The position numbers and the translations under genes are program-made. The notes beneath the pieces are model-generated. The model was given only the letters and a program-made list of their open reading frames with translations, was not told the DNA's origin and did not search any database. Shown here piece after piece: positions 16,560 through 25,260 of a stretch of 37,786 nt of DNA (position 1 is the stretch's first letter; every line of letters begins with the position of its first letter). The stretch comes from Candidatus Binataceae bacterium (lineage in GTDB: Bacteria; Desulfobacterota; Binatia; Binatales; Binataceae), in assembly GCA_015478645.1 (NCBI GenBank), contig JADMIL010000031.1, positions 1 through 37,786 on the forward strand. Direction: 5' to 3'.

Positions 16560-17319
16560 GGCAGCCTGCATCGAAGCGGAAACGATCGATACGATTTTAG
16601 GCGGCGCGCTCACGGTGGTCCAGCCGCTTGACGGCTATCGCTTCTCGATCGATTCGCTTTTGCTCGGGCGCTTTGTGCGGGCACGCCGCCGCGATCGCGT
16701 GCTCGACCTGGGCACCGGATGCGGTGTGGTCGGCCTGCTGATCGCGGCGCTCGGCGCTCCGCGCGAAGTCGTCGCGATCGAGCTCCAGCCGGCACTCGCC
16801 GCGTGTGCCGTGCATACCGCGACGCTCAACGGACCGGCGATCGCGAGCGTGATGCGCGTGCTGCGGGGCGACCTGCGCGCGCGGCGCATCGCGGGAATTA
16901 CGCCAGGGTCGTTCGATCTAGTTGTCGCCAATCCGCCCTATCGCGCCGCCGGCCGGGGCCGCGAAAGTCCGCATCAGGGACGCCGTATCGCGCGCGGCGG
17001 AGCGGGTGCGACCCTCGCCGAGTTCGCCGCCGCGGCCGCGCGCTACGCCGCCGAGGGCGCCCGCGTCGCGATGGTCTTCGAGGCCGCGCGCAGCGCCGAA
17101 TTGATCGCCACGCTGGTCGCCCATCGGCTCGAGCCCAAGCGTCTGCGCTTCGTCCATCCGGATCGCGGCGCCCCGGCCGCCAGCGTGCTGGTCGAAGCGC
17201 GCAAGGGTGGCGGCGTCGAAGTGGCGATCGAACCGCCGCTCATCTTCTACGATCGGCCGGGCGTATATAGCGACGAGGCGCGCGAATTAATGCAGGATGG
17301 ATCCGGCGTGCGGAAATAG
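16558..17319 (+). CDS. TrmN6-like SAM-dependent methyltransferase (tRNA1(Val) adenine-37 N6 type)
   Basis: This 253-residue class I methyltransferase shows the TrmN6/YfiC layout. The N-terminal segment T-I-L-G-G-A-L-T-V-V-Q-P-L-D-G-Y-R-F-S-I-D (12-32) is typical, followed by the SAM loop D-L-G-T-G-C-G-V-V-G (50-59), the acidic I-E-L-Q-P, and the base-methylating N-P-P-Y motif at 125-128. The likely reaction is N6-methylation of adenine in tRNA. The start overlaps the divergent small gene on the other strand, so its promoter must lie inside that gene or the start lies slightly downstream. Confidence 0.88.
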   Translation: MAACIEAETIDTILGGALTVVQPLDGYRFSIDSLLLGRFVRARRRDRVLDLGTGCGVVGLLIAALGAPREVVAIELQPALAACAVHTATLNGPAIASVMRVLRGDLRARRIAGITPGSFDLVVANPPYRAAGRGRESPHQGRRIARGGAGATLAEFAAAAARYAAEGARVAMVFEAARSAELIATLVAHRLEPKRLRFVHPDRGAPAASVLVEARKGGGVEVAIEPPLIFYDRPGVYSDEARELMQDGSGVRK

Positions 17320-17402
17320 TTCCGCCTGCGGCGATCGCGATGGAAAACGAAGGGCATCGCGGCGCGGCGCGGGATCCGTTCGCGAAAAATCCCGGGTGCC
17401 GC

Positions 17403-18275
17403 CTAAATGCCGGGCCCCGCGCCGAAAAACTCCACCGCCATCCGCGCGATCAATTCCGGCTGCTCCATCGGGATGAAGTGGGTCGTGTCGGGCACGATTA
17501 CGACGCGCCGATGCGGCGCGCCGGCGGCCACCCGATCGGCGATCAGCACGCCTGGCGCGTCGCTTTTTTCGCCAAACAGTACGAGCAGCGGCGCGGCGCA
17601 CCGATCGAGGTAGCCGAGGCCATCGAAGGCGCGCGAGGTCTCGTAGATGCGCGCTTCGACCTCGGGCGGGCATTTGAGTTCGCGCCTGCCGCCGTCGATC
17701 GCGCGCGTGCCGAACTCGCAATAGTCGCGCAGGATCTCCTTGCGCCAGGTGTTGTAGGGCGGCTTGTGCTCGAAGTTCGCGAACATCGCGGCGACGCTGT
17801 CGAAGGTGCGCTTGCGCTTGAGCGTGCGCTCGCGCAGTTCGCCCGGCCGGCGCAAGTCGGGCGTCGAGGAATCGAAAATGATCGGCTCGATGAGCATCGC
17901 GCGCGCGAGCAGGTCGGGACGGCCGCTGGCAATCGCGCCCATCGCGGTCGCGCCCGCCGAATGGCCGATGCCGCGCACGCCCGTAAGGCCCATCGCGAGG
18001 ATGAAGCCCTCGAGATCGCTGGCCGTGATATCCCAGCCGTAGTTCTCGCCGGCCGCGCGTTCGCTGTCGCCGTGGCCGCGCTGATCGTAGGTGTAGACGT
18101 GGCCGATCGCGCGCAAGGCCTCGGCGATCGGGCGATAGATGCGCCCTAAAAAGCCGGTGGCGTGGAGCACGATAATCGGCGGGCCGTCGCCGCCCCAATC
18201 GAGATAATGGAGGCGGAGGCCGTTGACGATAAGGTCGGAGCTGATCGGTTCGCGCGATTCGCTATTCGTCGGCAT
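17403..18275 (-). CDS. alpha/beta hydrolase
   Basis: This 290-residue cytoplasmic hydrolase has the oxyanion H38-A-T-G, the strand Y-D-Q-R-G-H-G-D-S at 63-71, the nucleophile elbow G-H-S106-A-G-A, an acid after L-L-V-L-F-G-E-K-S-D, and the base in D-T-T-H-F-I-P near 268. The cap region between about 135 and 215 is basic and long (E-R-T-L-K-R-K-R-T). Substrate is unknown; epoxide-, ester- or lactone-hydrolase roles are all possible. The ATG at 18275 starts M-P-T-N-S-E; upstream in-frame codons lack a plausible start. Confidence 0.9.
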   Translation of the reverse strand: MPTNSESREPISSDLIVNGLRLHYLDWGGDGPPIIVLHATGFLGRIYRPIAEALRAIGHVYTYDQRGHGDSERAAGENYGWDITASDLEGFILAMGLTGVRGIGHSAGATAMGAIASGRPDLLARAMLIEPIIFDSSTPDLRRPGELRERTLKRKRTFDSVAAMFANFEHKPPYNTWRKEILRDYCEFGTRAIDGGRRELKCPPEVEARIYETSRAFDGLGYLDRCAAPLLVLFGEKSDAPGVLIADRVAAGAPHRRVVIVPDTTHFIPMEQPELIARMAVEFFGAGPGI

Positions 18276-18454
18276 TGCGCGCCACAGCTTAAAACACCGC
18301 GCGCGCGAAGCAAACCACCGCCGGACACAGGGACCGCGCGGCCGCCCCGCGCCGGGTGCTTTCCCGCGCCGCGATCTTGGGCTACGACTACGATTCATGC
18401 CGGAGACCCGTTGCGCGCCAATCGGCGCGTGAGCGATCGGCACGACGGGAGCGG

Positions 18455-19069
18455 ATGGCGATGCTGACGATTGGAGTGACCGGCGGAATCGGTTCGGGCA
18501 AGAGCACGGTGACCAAAATGCTAGGCGAGCTGGGTGCGCCGGTGATCGACGCCGACCAGGTCGGCCACGCGATCTACGCGCCCGGCGGGCCAGCCTACCC
18601 GGACATGATCGCCGCCTTTGGCGACGCGATCCTGGCGCCCGACCGCACGATCGATCGCAAAAAGCTCGGGCCCATCGTCTTCGCCGATCCCGCCGCGCTC
18701 AAGCGCCTCAATGCGATCGTCCATCCTAAAATGTTCGTGCGGATGCGCGAGTTGGTTGACGGGATGCGCGCGGGCGGCGAGCGCGGGCCGATCGTAATCG
18801 AGGCGGCGATCCTGATCGAGGCGAACTGGCTCGCGCTGTTCGACGAGATCTGGCTGGTGGTGGCGGCGCGCGATCGGGTAATCGAGCGCGTCGAACGCGA
18901 CCGCGGGATGCGCCCCGCGCAGACCGCCGCGCGCATCCAGGCCCAGCTCTCCGACGACGAACGGCGCCGCCACGCGACGATCCTGATCACCAACGACGGC
19001 ACGCTCGGCGAGCTGCGCACCAGGGTCGCCGAGGCCTGGCGCGGCGCGCTCGAGCGCAACGGCATCTGA
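18455..19069 (+). CDS. coaE: dephospho-CoA kinase
   Basis: This enzyme phosphorylates dephospho-CoA in the last step of coenzyme A synthesis. The 204-residue protein has the P-loop G-G-I-G-S-G-K-S (10-17), V-I-D-A-D-Q-V-G-H in the substrate region, V-H-P-K-M, the E-A-A-I-L-I-E-A strand and the lid-like R-D-R-G-M-R-P-A-Q. Length matches the bacterial family. Start at 18455 gives M-A-M-L-T-I-G; the ATG at 18461 is an alternative. The ketopantoate-reductase-like gene follows 16 bp downstream, so both may belong to a CoA-synthesis operon. Confidence 0.96.
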   Translation: MAMLTIGVTGGIGSGKSTVTKMLGELGAPVIDADQVGHAIYAPGGPAYPDMIAAFGDAILAPDRTIDRKKLGPIVFADPAALKRLNAIVHPKMFVRMRELVDGMRAGGERGPIVIEAAILIEANWLALFDEIWLVVAARDRVIERVERDRGMRPAQTAARIQAQLSDDERRRHATILITNDGTLGELRTRVAEAWRGALERNGI

Positions 19070-19085
19070 ATCCGGGAGGGCGGCG

Positions 19086-20015
19086 ATGAAGATCCTCGTG
19101 ATGGGGGCGGGCGCAGTCGGCGCCTATTACGGCGCGCGGCTGCATCAGGCCGGCGAAGACGTGGTGCTCTGCGTGCGCGGCGAGAATCTGCGCGCCCTGC
19201 GTGACCGTGGACTGATCGTCAAGAGCTTCCGCGGCGACTTTACGGTCGCGGTCAAGGCGACCGATCGCCCGGCCGACTTCGCGCCCTACGATTTGATCCT
19301 GTTTGCCGTCAAATCGTACGATAACGCAGCGGCCGCCCGCCAGCTCGATGGCTGCCTCGCGCCCGACGGCGTAATCATGACGATCCAGAACGGGGTCGAG
19401 AACGAAGAGGCGCTGTGCGAATTTTTCCCGCGCGCCGCCGTGATGGGCGGCAACTCACGCATCGGCGCCGAACTCGACGCGCCCGGCCACGTGAACCATA
19501 CGGCGCTCGGCAAAATCGAGTTCGGCGAGATGGACGGGCGGATCACGCCGCGCGCCGAGCGCATCGCGGCGGTCTTTGAGCGCGCGGGAATCCTGGGCGA
19601 GCTGACCGCGGATCTCAAGTCGATCCGCTGGGTCAAGCTGATGGGCAACAACGGCACCAACACGGTCTGCACGCTGAGCCGTTCGACGCTGGGCCGGATG
19701 CTCGAGGATCCCGACGGCTGCAAGCTCTCGCGCACGCTGATGCTCGAGACCCTGGCGGTCGGCCGCGCCGAGGGCGCCAAGGTCGGCGACGATCGCGCCG
19801 ACGCACAGATCGAAATGATCACCACAAGCCTCAACGCGCATGCGATCAAGCCGTCGACTTTGCAGGATCTGGAAAAGGGCAAGCGGCTCGAGTACGACGC
19901 GATCTGCGGCGCGGTGATTCGCGCGGCGCGCCGCCACGGCATCAAGGTGCCGGCGACCGAAACCGTCTACGCGCTGCTCAAGCTCCTCGATGGCATAAAT
20001 CATACCGCAAAGTAG
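19086..20015 (+). CDS. ketopantoate reductase family protein (PanE/ApbA)
   Basis: The likely reaction is NADPH-dependent reduction of 2-dehydropantoate to pantoate, feeding CoA synthesis. The 309-residue protein begins with the Rossmann motif G-A-G-A-V-G (7-12), then D-L-I-L-F-A-V-K-S-Y with the conserved Lys, I-Q-N-G-V-E-N, the W-V-K-L-M-G-N-N catalytic-lysine region near 183, and the C-terminal S-T-L-Q-D-L-E-K-G-K-R-L-E-Y-D. It lies 16 bp after coaE. The family also has paralogues with other 2-oxoacid substrates, so I do not assign panE firmly. Confidence 0.9.
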   Translation: MKILVMGAGAVGAYYGARLHQAGEDVVLCVRGENLRALRDRGLIVKSFRGDFTVAVKATDRPADFAPYDLILFAVKSYDNAAAARQLDGCLAPDGVIMTIQNGVENEEALCEFFPRAAVMGGNSRIGAELDAPGHVNHTALGKIEFGEMDGRITPRAERIAAVFERAGILGELTADLKSIRWVKLMGNNGTNTVCTLSRSTLGRMLEDPDGCKLSRTLMLETLAVGRAEGAKVGDDRADAQIEMITTSLNAHAIKPSTLQDLEKGKRLEYDAICGAVIRAARRHGIKVPATETVYALLKLLDGINHTAK

Positions 20016-20074
20016 CAGGCGCGCGATTAGTCCCGCCGCGCGCCGCCGAATGCGTGCGTGCGGCGGTCGGCCGA

Positions 20075-20779
20075 TCAGCGCTTTTCGAACTGCTTCTTGC
20101 CGAACATGATCTCCCACGATTCCTTGTTGGGCGGCGCGTTGCGCGCCTTTTCGAGCTGCTCTTTCATCACCGCGTTGCCGCGCTGCACCGCCGGCCGCGC
20201 CTCGATCGCGTCGTACCAGCGCTTGAGATGGGGAAAATCCTCGAGCGCCTGGCCCTGCCAGTTATGCGGCCGAATCCACGGATAGACCGCCATGTCGGCG
20301 ATCGAATATTCGCCCGCCAGGTACGGCACCTCGGCGACCCGCTTGTCGATCACGCCATAGATGCGGCGCGCCTCGTTGGTATAGCGATCGATCGCGTAGG
20401 GCAGCTTCTCGGGGGCGTAGCGGCGGAAATGATGCGCCTGGCCGAGCATCGGACCAACGCTCGCCATCTGGAACATCAGCCACTGGATTACGTCGTAGCG
20501 CTGGCGGAGGTCCTGCGGCATAAACTGCCAGCCGCTCTTCTCGGCGAGGTAGAGCAGGATCGCGCCCGACTCGAAAATCGCGATCGGCGCGCCGCCCGGC
20601 CCGTCGTGATCGACCATCGCGGGGATGCGGTTGTTTGGACTGATCTTGAGGAACTCGGGTTTGAACTGGTCGCCCTTGCCGATATTGACCGGCACGACGT
20701 TGTACTTCCAGCCAAGCTCTTCGAGCATGATGGTAACTTTGTAGCCGTTCGGGGTGGTCCAGAAATAGACGTCGATCAT
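20075..20779 (-). CDS. glutathione S-transferase, YghU/YfcG-like
   Basis: This 234-residue protein has an N-terminal thioredoxin-like domain (W-T-T-P-N-G-Y-K-V-T-I-M-L-E-E-L near 7-22), with T-P-N as in disulfide-bond reductase-type Nu-class GSTs, and N-N-R-I-P-A and F-E-S-G-A-I-L-L-Y-L-A for glutathione binding. The C-terminal helical domain has Y-S-I-A-D-M-A-V-Y-P-W near 158-168. Nu-class members reduce organic peroxides or disulfides with glutathione or glutathionylspermidine. It is the last of three minus-strand genes (wax synthase, MlaC-like, GST) with gaps of 70 and 38 bp. AGGAG precedes the start. Confidence 0.92.
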   Translation of the reverse strand: MIDVYFWTTPNGYKVTIMLEELGWKYNVVPVNIGKGDQFKPEFLKISPNNRIPAMVDHDGPGGAPIAIFESGAILLYLAEKSGWQFMPQDLRQRYDVIQWLMFQMASVGPMLGQAHHFRRYAPEKLPYAIDRYTNEARRIYGVIDKRVAEVPYLAGEYSIADMAVYPWIRPHNWQGQALEDFPHLKRWYDAIEARPAVQRGNAVMKEQLEKARNAPPNKESWEIMFGKKQFEKR

Positions 20780-20817
20780 TACTGTGCTCCTGCCGCGACG
20801 ATGCGGTTTGCGCGCGC

Positions 20818-21531
20818 CTAATGCGCGGCTGGCGCGGTGCGGCGCTTGAGGTCGCCGATCAGCTTATCGTAGCCGCCGCCGTTCATCGTCTGGTTAAATT
20901 CCTCGCGATAGTTTGCCATCGTGCTCACGTCGTCGACCACGATATCGTAGAGCATCCAGCCGCCGGAGTCGCGGCGCAACGCGTAGTTCACGTGCAGCGG
21001 ATCGGCCAGGCTCGGCAGCTTGACGACACTATAGACCGTCGCGAGATCGCTGCCCTCGAGCGTGACCTTGTTAGTCAGTCCGCGTCCGGCGGCGGCGACC
21101 GTGCTCTGCTGGAGCGTGCTCAGATAGGTGTCCATCACGTAGTCGGTGAAAATCGGCACGAACTGCTTGCGCTGGGCGGGTGTCAGGGTCTTCCAATGCG
21201 TGCCCATCGCCGAGCGCGCCATGTAAGTGAAATCGAAGCGCCGCGCGGCGATTTCGCGCAGCTTCTTCTGCCGCTCGGCGGGCGCCATCGTGGTGTTGGC
21301 AAAGACCGGCGCGGCCTCGTCGAGGGTCGCCTTGACGGCGGCCACCGGCGCGCCGCCAATTCCCGCACCTTCGGCGGCGTCAGCATGATCGATGCGCGCG
21401 GCGAGCGTGCTGAAGCCGAGCGCAATCGCGATCACGATCGCGGCGGACGGCAGGCCGCGGCGGCGTGGGACCAGTGCGGCGCTTTGATGATTGAAAGAAC
21501 TTCTCACGACATGGTTAGCGGTCATGGCCAT
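20818..21531 (-). CDS. MlaC/Ttg2D-like ABC transporter auxiliary (phospholipid-binding) protein
   Basis: This 237-residue protein has an N-terminal hydrophobic segment (about 25-45) serving as signal sequence or anchor. The MlaC/Tol_Tol_Ttg2 core follows: R-F-D-F-T-Y-M-A-R-S-A-M-G near 95-107, T-P-A-Q-R-K-Q-F-V-P-I-F-T-D-Y, then Y-D-I-V-V-D-D-V-S near 190-200 and Y-R-E-E-F. MlaC shuttles phospholipid between inner and outer membranes; no mlaD/E/F genes are nearby, so it may serve a distant transporter or carry another lipid such as wax-synthase products. Start is uncertain: ATG at 21531 was chosen, with 21525 or GTG 21540 possible. Confidence 0.88.
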   Translation of the reverse strand: MAMTANHVVRSSFNHQSAALVPRRRGLPSAAIVIAIALGFSTLAARIDHADAAEGAGIGGAPVAAVKATLDEAAPVFANTTMAPAERQKKLREIAARRFDFTYMARSAMGTHWKTLTPAQRKQFVPIFTDYVMDTYLSTLQQSTVAAAGRGLTNKVTLEGSDLATVYSVVKLPSLADPLHVNYALRRDSGGWMLYDIVVDDVSTMANYREEFNQTMNGGGYDKLIGDLKRRTAPAAH

Positions 21532-21601
21532 CGGTCTCACTTTCGCATGGGCTCGCGGTTGAAGGGTTTGCAGTGGTTGGAGTGGTCAAAAATCGCGGGG
21601 T

Positions 21602-23149
21602 TCAGGCCGCACGCGACGAACGCGAACGCATGTCCCCGTCGGGTGGCGGCGCTTCGGTTCCGGCCGCGGCCGCGCGCACCAGCTCCATCAATTCGCCATA
21701 TACGTAGGCGGCCTGGGCACGCATCAGATCGACGTCCGGCATCAGCCGCGGCTCGGCCATCATGCCGAAGATCAGAGTCTGGTTGTAGCTCACGATCGCG
21801 ACGTTATAGCCGAGGTTGGCGCTGAGCGGCACCAGCCCGACCATCTCGATCATCTTGCGCCCGGCCAGGTAGAGCGGCACCTGCGCGCCGGGCACGTTGG
21901 TCGCGATAAAATTGATGCCGGGGGGCGGCAGCGTCAGCATCCGTGCGAGCGCCGGCGCGATGCCGGCCAGGCGTGAGGCGGCGTCGATCGCGTTGGTCGC
22001 GATCATCGATACCAGGCCCAGTAGCGCCGGCGCGACAAGATCGTTGCCCGCAAGCATCAGGTCGAGCGCCTGCGGCTCGCCGCCGGCCTTGATCCGCCCG
22101 GTCTCGCGCATCACGGCGGCGTGGCGCGCGCGCAAATCCATCGGCTCGGACGAGAGCTCGGGAAACATCATCGAGACCCGGTTGCCGAACGCGCCGCTCT
22201 CGCCCGCATGGCGCATGTTGACCGGACAGCCGATGCGCAACGGGGCGAAGTCGGTGCGGACCTCGTGATGCTTGAGATAGCGCGCCGCGGCTTCGGCGAG
22301 AATCGTCAGCACGACGTCGTTGACCGTGCCGCCGAACACGTTGCGAATCGCGCGCAGGTCGGCAAACGAGACGATCAGCCAGGCCAGCGATCGCGCCGGG
22401 CTGACCAGGCCGGAGTTCCACGGCGCGGCGACGATGCGCCGGCTCATCATCTGCGCCATCTTGCCGGACATATTGGCGAGCGTCGCCGCCTGCTCGGCGG
22501 TTTTGCGCGGCGACTCGATCAGCATCGCCGCCTTGCGCAGGTCGTTGACGCGATCCTGAACCAGATCGAGCACCGCGTTGCTGAACGATCGAAACGTACC
22601 GGGCGGCGCAGCGGGCTCCCACACCTGCGCGGGCGGATCGGGCGGCGGCGCCTCGGCGCGAAAGTCGAGCGCGACGGTCAGCAGTTCCATCCCCGACACG
22701 CCGTCGACCAGCGCATGATGGATCTTCCAGACGATCGCGGAGCGGCCGCCCGCGAGGCCCTGAAACAGATGCATCTCCCACAGCGGTTTGTCGCGATCGA
22801 GCACCAGCTCGAAAATGGCCATCGCGGCGCGCAAAAAGCCCGAGTCGTCGGTGCCCTCGGGCAGGCTGTGGCACTTGATATGGTTACGCAGGTCGAAGTC
22901 CGGATCGTCGGCCAGCTCGGCGTGAGCAAGATTGAAAGGCACGAAGATCAGCCGCTGCCGATAGCGCGGCAGCAGATGCATCCGCTGCGCCATGTGGTCG
23001 ATGATTTCGTCGTGGTCGATGGGCGCGTCGAAGATATTGAGCGAGCCGATATGCAGAGGTCCGCTGCGCGACTCGCCGTAGAGAAACGACGCATCCTGGG
23101 CGCTCATCCGGCGGGCTAGCCGAAGGGTGGAGTTATCCGGCGCGGCCAT
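21602..23149 (-). CDS. wax ester synthase / diacylglycerol acyltransferase (WS/DGAT)
   Basis: This enzyme transfers acyl chains from acyl-CoA to a fatty alcohol or diacylglycerol, giving storage lipids. The 515-residue length is normal. Landmarks are D-A-S-F-L-Y near 19-24, K-P-L-W-E-M-H-L near 121-128, the catalytic H144-H-A-L-V-D-G150, N-D-V-V-L-T-I near the middle, and the C-terminal N-V-P-G with a membrane-associated V-P-L-S-A-N-L-G-Y-N-V. It heads a minus-strand group with MlaC-like and GST genes. The start at 23149 follows GGGGGGA; the longer open frame upstream is unsupported. Confidence 0.94.
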   Translation of the reverse strand: MAAPDNSTLRLARRMSAQDASFLYGESRSGPLHIGSLNIFDAPIDHDEIIDHMAQRMHLLPRYRQRLIFVPFNLAHAELADDPDFDLRNHIKCHSLPEGTDDSGFLRAAMAIFELVLDRDKPLWEMHLFQGLAGGRSAIVWKIHHALVDGVSGMELLTVALDFRAEAPPPDPPAQVWEPAAPPGTFRSFSNAVLDLVQDRVNDLRKAAMLIESPRKTAEQAATLANMSGKMAQMMSRRIVAAPWNSGLVSPARSLAWLIVSFADLRAIRNVFGGTVNDVVLTILAEAAARYLKHHEVRTDFAPLRIGCPVNMRHAGESGAFGNRVSMMFPELSSEPMDLRARHAAVMRETGRIKAGGEPQALDLMLAGNDLVAPALLGLVSMIATNAIDAASRLAGIAPALARMLTLPPPGINFIATNVPGAQVPLYLAGRKMIEMVGLVPLSANLGYNVAIVSYNQTLIFGMMAEPRLMPDVDLMRAQAAYVYGELMELVRAAAAGTEAPPPDGDMRSRSSRAA

Positions 23150-23352
23150 CGTGATCTTAGATCCCCCCGTGAGATTGCCGGATGGACAACTCCGACGGCC
23201 CAAGAATGCGCCGGAGCGCGCCGCGCCGTCAATCGTCCGCCGCGTGGCGCCGCGCGGTTCCACAAGGGCCAGGGGAGTTGCTATGCTCCGGCCGGTTTCG
23301 GCGGATACCCAACCCATTTTCGCGGCGGCCCGGCCCCGCGACGGAGAAGGCG

Positions 23353-23940
23353 ATGGCGAAGGCGCACAAGGTCAACGGTTCATCTGGTTTCCCCAAGGAC
23401 CTCAAGCTGCCTAATGGCCGTGCGGTGGTCGTGCGCCTGCTGGAGACCGGCGATGCCGCCGGCATCCTGGCCTTCGCCCGATCGCTTCCGCCCAACGATC
23501 TGCTCTTTCTGCGCACCGACATCACCGAGTCCGACAACGTCGGCGAATGGATCGCCAACGTCGAAAAGGGCAACACCGCCACTGTGATCGCCGAAGCCGA
23601 CGGAAAGATCGTCGGCTACGCCAGCGTCCATTCGGACCAGGCGCGCTGGACCCGGCGGGTCGGCGAGATTCGCGTCCAGGTCGGTCCGTCGTTTCGCGGC
23701 GCGGGTCTCGGCCGCCATCTGGCGGCGGAGATTTTCCGCCTCGGCCAGATGCGCGGGCTCAAGAAGATGGCCGCTATGATGACGCCCGATCAGGCCGGCG
23801 CGCGCGCCGCCTTCGAGAAACTCGGCTTCCAGGTCGAGGCGCTGCTGCAGGACTGGGTCGTCGATCGCGACGGCCGCCCGCGCGACTTGATCATCATGAG
23901 CCACGACCTCGAGGGGTTGAGCGATCAGATAAACGCCTGA
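23353..23940 (+). CDS. GNAT family N-acetyltransferase
   Basis: This 195-residue acetyltransferase has the GNAT core in the second half: G-Y-A-S-V-H strand, E-I-R-V-Q-V strand, then the acetyl-CoA loop F-R-G-A-G-L-G-R-H-L near 115-124, and F-E-K-L-G-F near 157. Substrate is unknown. It may carry out protein or small-molecule acetylation in the cytoplasm. It diverges from the wax synthase and is followed 39 bp later by an SDR gene in the same direction. Start at 23353 has GGAGAAGG upstream; open codons before it are in the divergent gap. Confidence 0.87.
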   Translation: MAKAHKVNGSSGFPKDLKLPNGRAVVVRLLETGDAAGILAFARSLPPNDLLFLRTDITESDNVGEWIANVEKGNTATVIAEADGKIVGYASVHSDQARWTRRVGEIRVQVGPSFRGAGLGRHLAAEIFRLGQMRGLKKMAAMMTPDQAGARAAFEKLGFQVEALLQDWVVDRDGRPRDLIIMSHDLEGLSDQINA

Positions 23941-23979
23941 CGAACGCGCGGCGCGAGCTGCCCGAACGGAGGATCGACG

Positions 23980-24903
23980 ATGCCGTCAGCGCATAACGAA
24001 GCGGCAAAGGCGGTCAAAAAAGCCGCCACCGGGGCGGGCGCGGCACGCGCCACCGGGCTCGCTGGTAAGGCTACCTCGCGGCTGCTGCCGGGTGCCTACT
24101 TTCGCGATCGCGCGGTGCTGATCACCGGCGCCTCCAGCGGCATCGGCCGCGACCTCGCGACCACCTTTGCCCGCATGGGCGCCCACGTCGCGCTGATCGC
24201 GCGGCGCAAATCGGTCCTCGAAGATCTTGCGCGGGAAATCGAGGCGGCCGGCGGCACGGCGATCGCGATCGCCGCCGACGTCACGCGCTGCGACGAAGTG
24301 CGCAAGGCGGTCGAGCGCACGCTAGCCCAATTTAATCGCCTCGACGTGCTGATCAATTCGGCCGGTATCGCGCTGCCGAGCGCGGTCGAAACCATCCCGC
24401 CCGAGGACCTCGAGCGCATGCTGTCGGTCAACCTGATGGGCACGCTGCATGCGATGCAGGCGGTGCTGCCGTCGATGCGCGCGAAGGGCGCCGGCAGCAT
24501 CGTGAATATCGCGTCGCTGGCCGGCCGGCGCGGGATGCCGCCGCTCGGTGGCTACTGCGCGACCAAGTTCGCGGTGGTCGGCCTGACCGAAGCGCTGCGC
24601 GTCGAACTCTACGGCAGCGGCATCCGCGTGTCGCTGGTGATGCCCGGGGTGATTGACACGCCGATGATCACGGAAGCCAGCGGCAAAGACCGCGCGAAGA
24701 GCCTGCCCGAATCGATGCCGGCAATGCCCGCGCAATGGGTGACCTGGGCGGTGATCGCGGCGGTGGTGCTCGGCCTGACCGAGGTCGACGTGCCGCCGGG
24801 CGCGGTCGTGATGGAAAAGATCGCGGCGCTGTTTCCCAGCCTGACCGACGCGGTGCTCGCGCTCGGCACGCAGCTGTTCGACTGGATGTCCCGGCAATCG
24901 TGA
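23980..24903 (+). CDS. short-chain dehydrogenase/reductase with C-terminal extension
   Basis: This 307-residue classical SDR has a basic N-terminal extension of about 40 residues, then the cofactor motif T-G-A-S-S-G-I-G (49-56), N-S-A-G-I, the N-I-A-S strand and the catalytic Y192-C-A-T-K196. The A-R-R-K after the second strand favours NADP. Residues after about 250 contain hydrophobic stretches (W-A-V-I-A-A-V-V-L-G-L and F-P-S-L-T-D-A-V-L-A-L) that may attach the enzyme to membrane or lipid bodies. That suits a lipid ketone or acyl substrate given the wax synthase nearby, but this is inference. GGAGG precedes the ATG. Confidence 0.93.
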   Translation: MPSAHNEAAKAVKKAATGAGAARATGLAGKATSRLLPGAYFRDRAVLITGASSGIGRDLATTFARMGAHVALIARRKSVLEDLAREIEAAGGTAIAIAADVTRCDEVRKAVERTLAQFNRLDVLINSAGIALPSAVETIPPEDLERMLSVNLMGTLHAMQAVLPSMRAKGAGSIVNIASLAGRRGMPPLGGYCATKFAVVGLTEALRVELYGSGIRVSLVMPGVIDTPMITEASGKDRAKSLPESMPAMPAQWVTWAVIAAVVLGLTEVDVPPGAVVMEKIAALFPSLTDAVLALGTQLFDWMSRQS

Positions 24904-25260
24904 TCGCGCCCGCCGATCGGCCTCGCTTCGCGCAACCTTCGCACCCGAATCACAGGCGGTTGCAATCGGCGACCGTTCGGTTAGTCCCTCAGGCGGCCGA
25001 TACGCGATGCACGTGCCGGCGTCATCGTGGCGCTTGAATCTCCGCTTCTCCACCGATCGCATGAAGGGGCACGCGGCGGCCCAGCATTCGCCTCAAGAGC
25101 GACAAGGTAGGCACAGGAGTTAGCGGCGAGCATATCCAGCTAAAGCCGCTTCGGCGGGCGCATCGAAGCTCGATTACGTCAGGGTTTCGCTTTTGCGCGC
25201 TTTTAATTACACTGGTTAATGGATGGCGCAAGGGGGTATACGCGCTCCGAGGCTTTCGGC
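24904..25260. other. intergenic region without recognised gene
   Basis: This 357-bp gap precedes the lipase-like gene. No coding frame, tRNA or repeat is convincing. The last 60 bp are AT-richer (TTTTAATTACACTGGTTAAT near 25201-25220) and probably hold the promoter of the lipase-like gene. An in-frame ATG at 25219 would extend that gene by 14 codons. Confidence 0.4.

Noticed and set aside
24904..25260. Possible tRNA or small RNA in the gap before the lipase-like gene
   Set aside because: No cloverleaf, T-arm motif or terminator could be found by eye.
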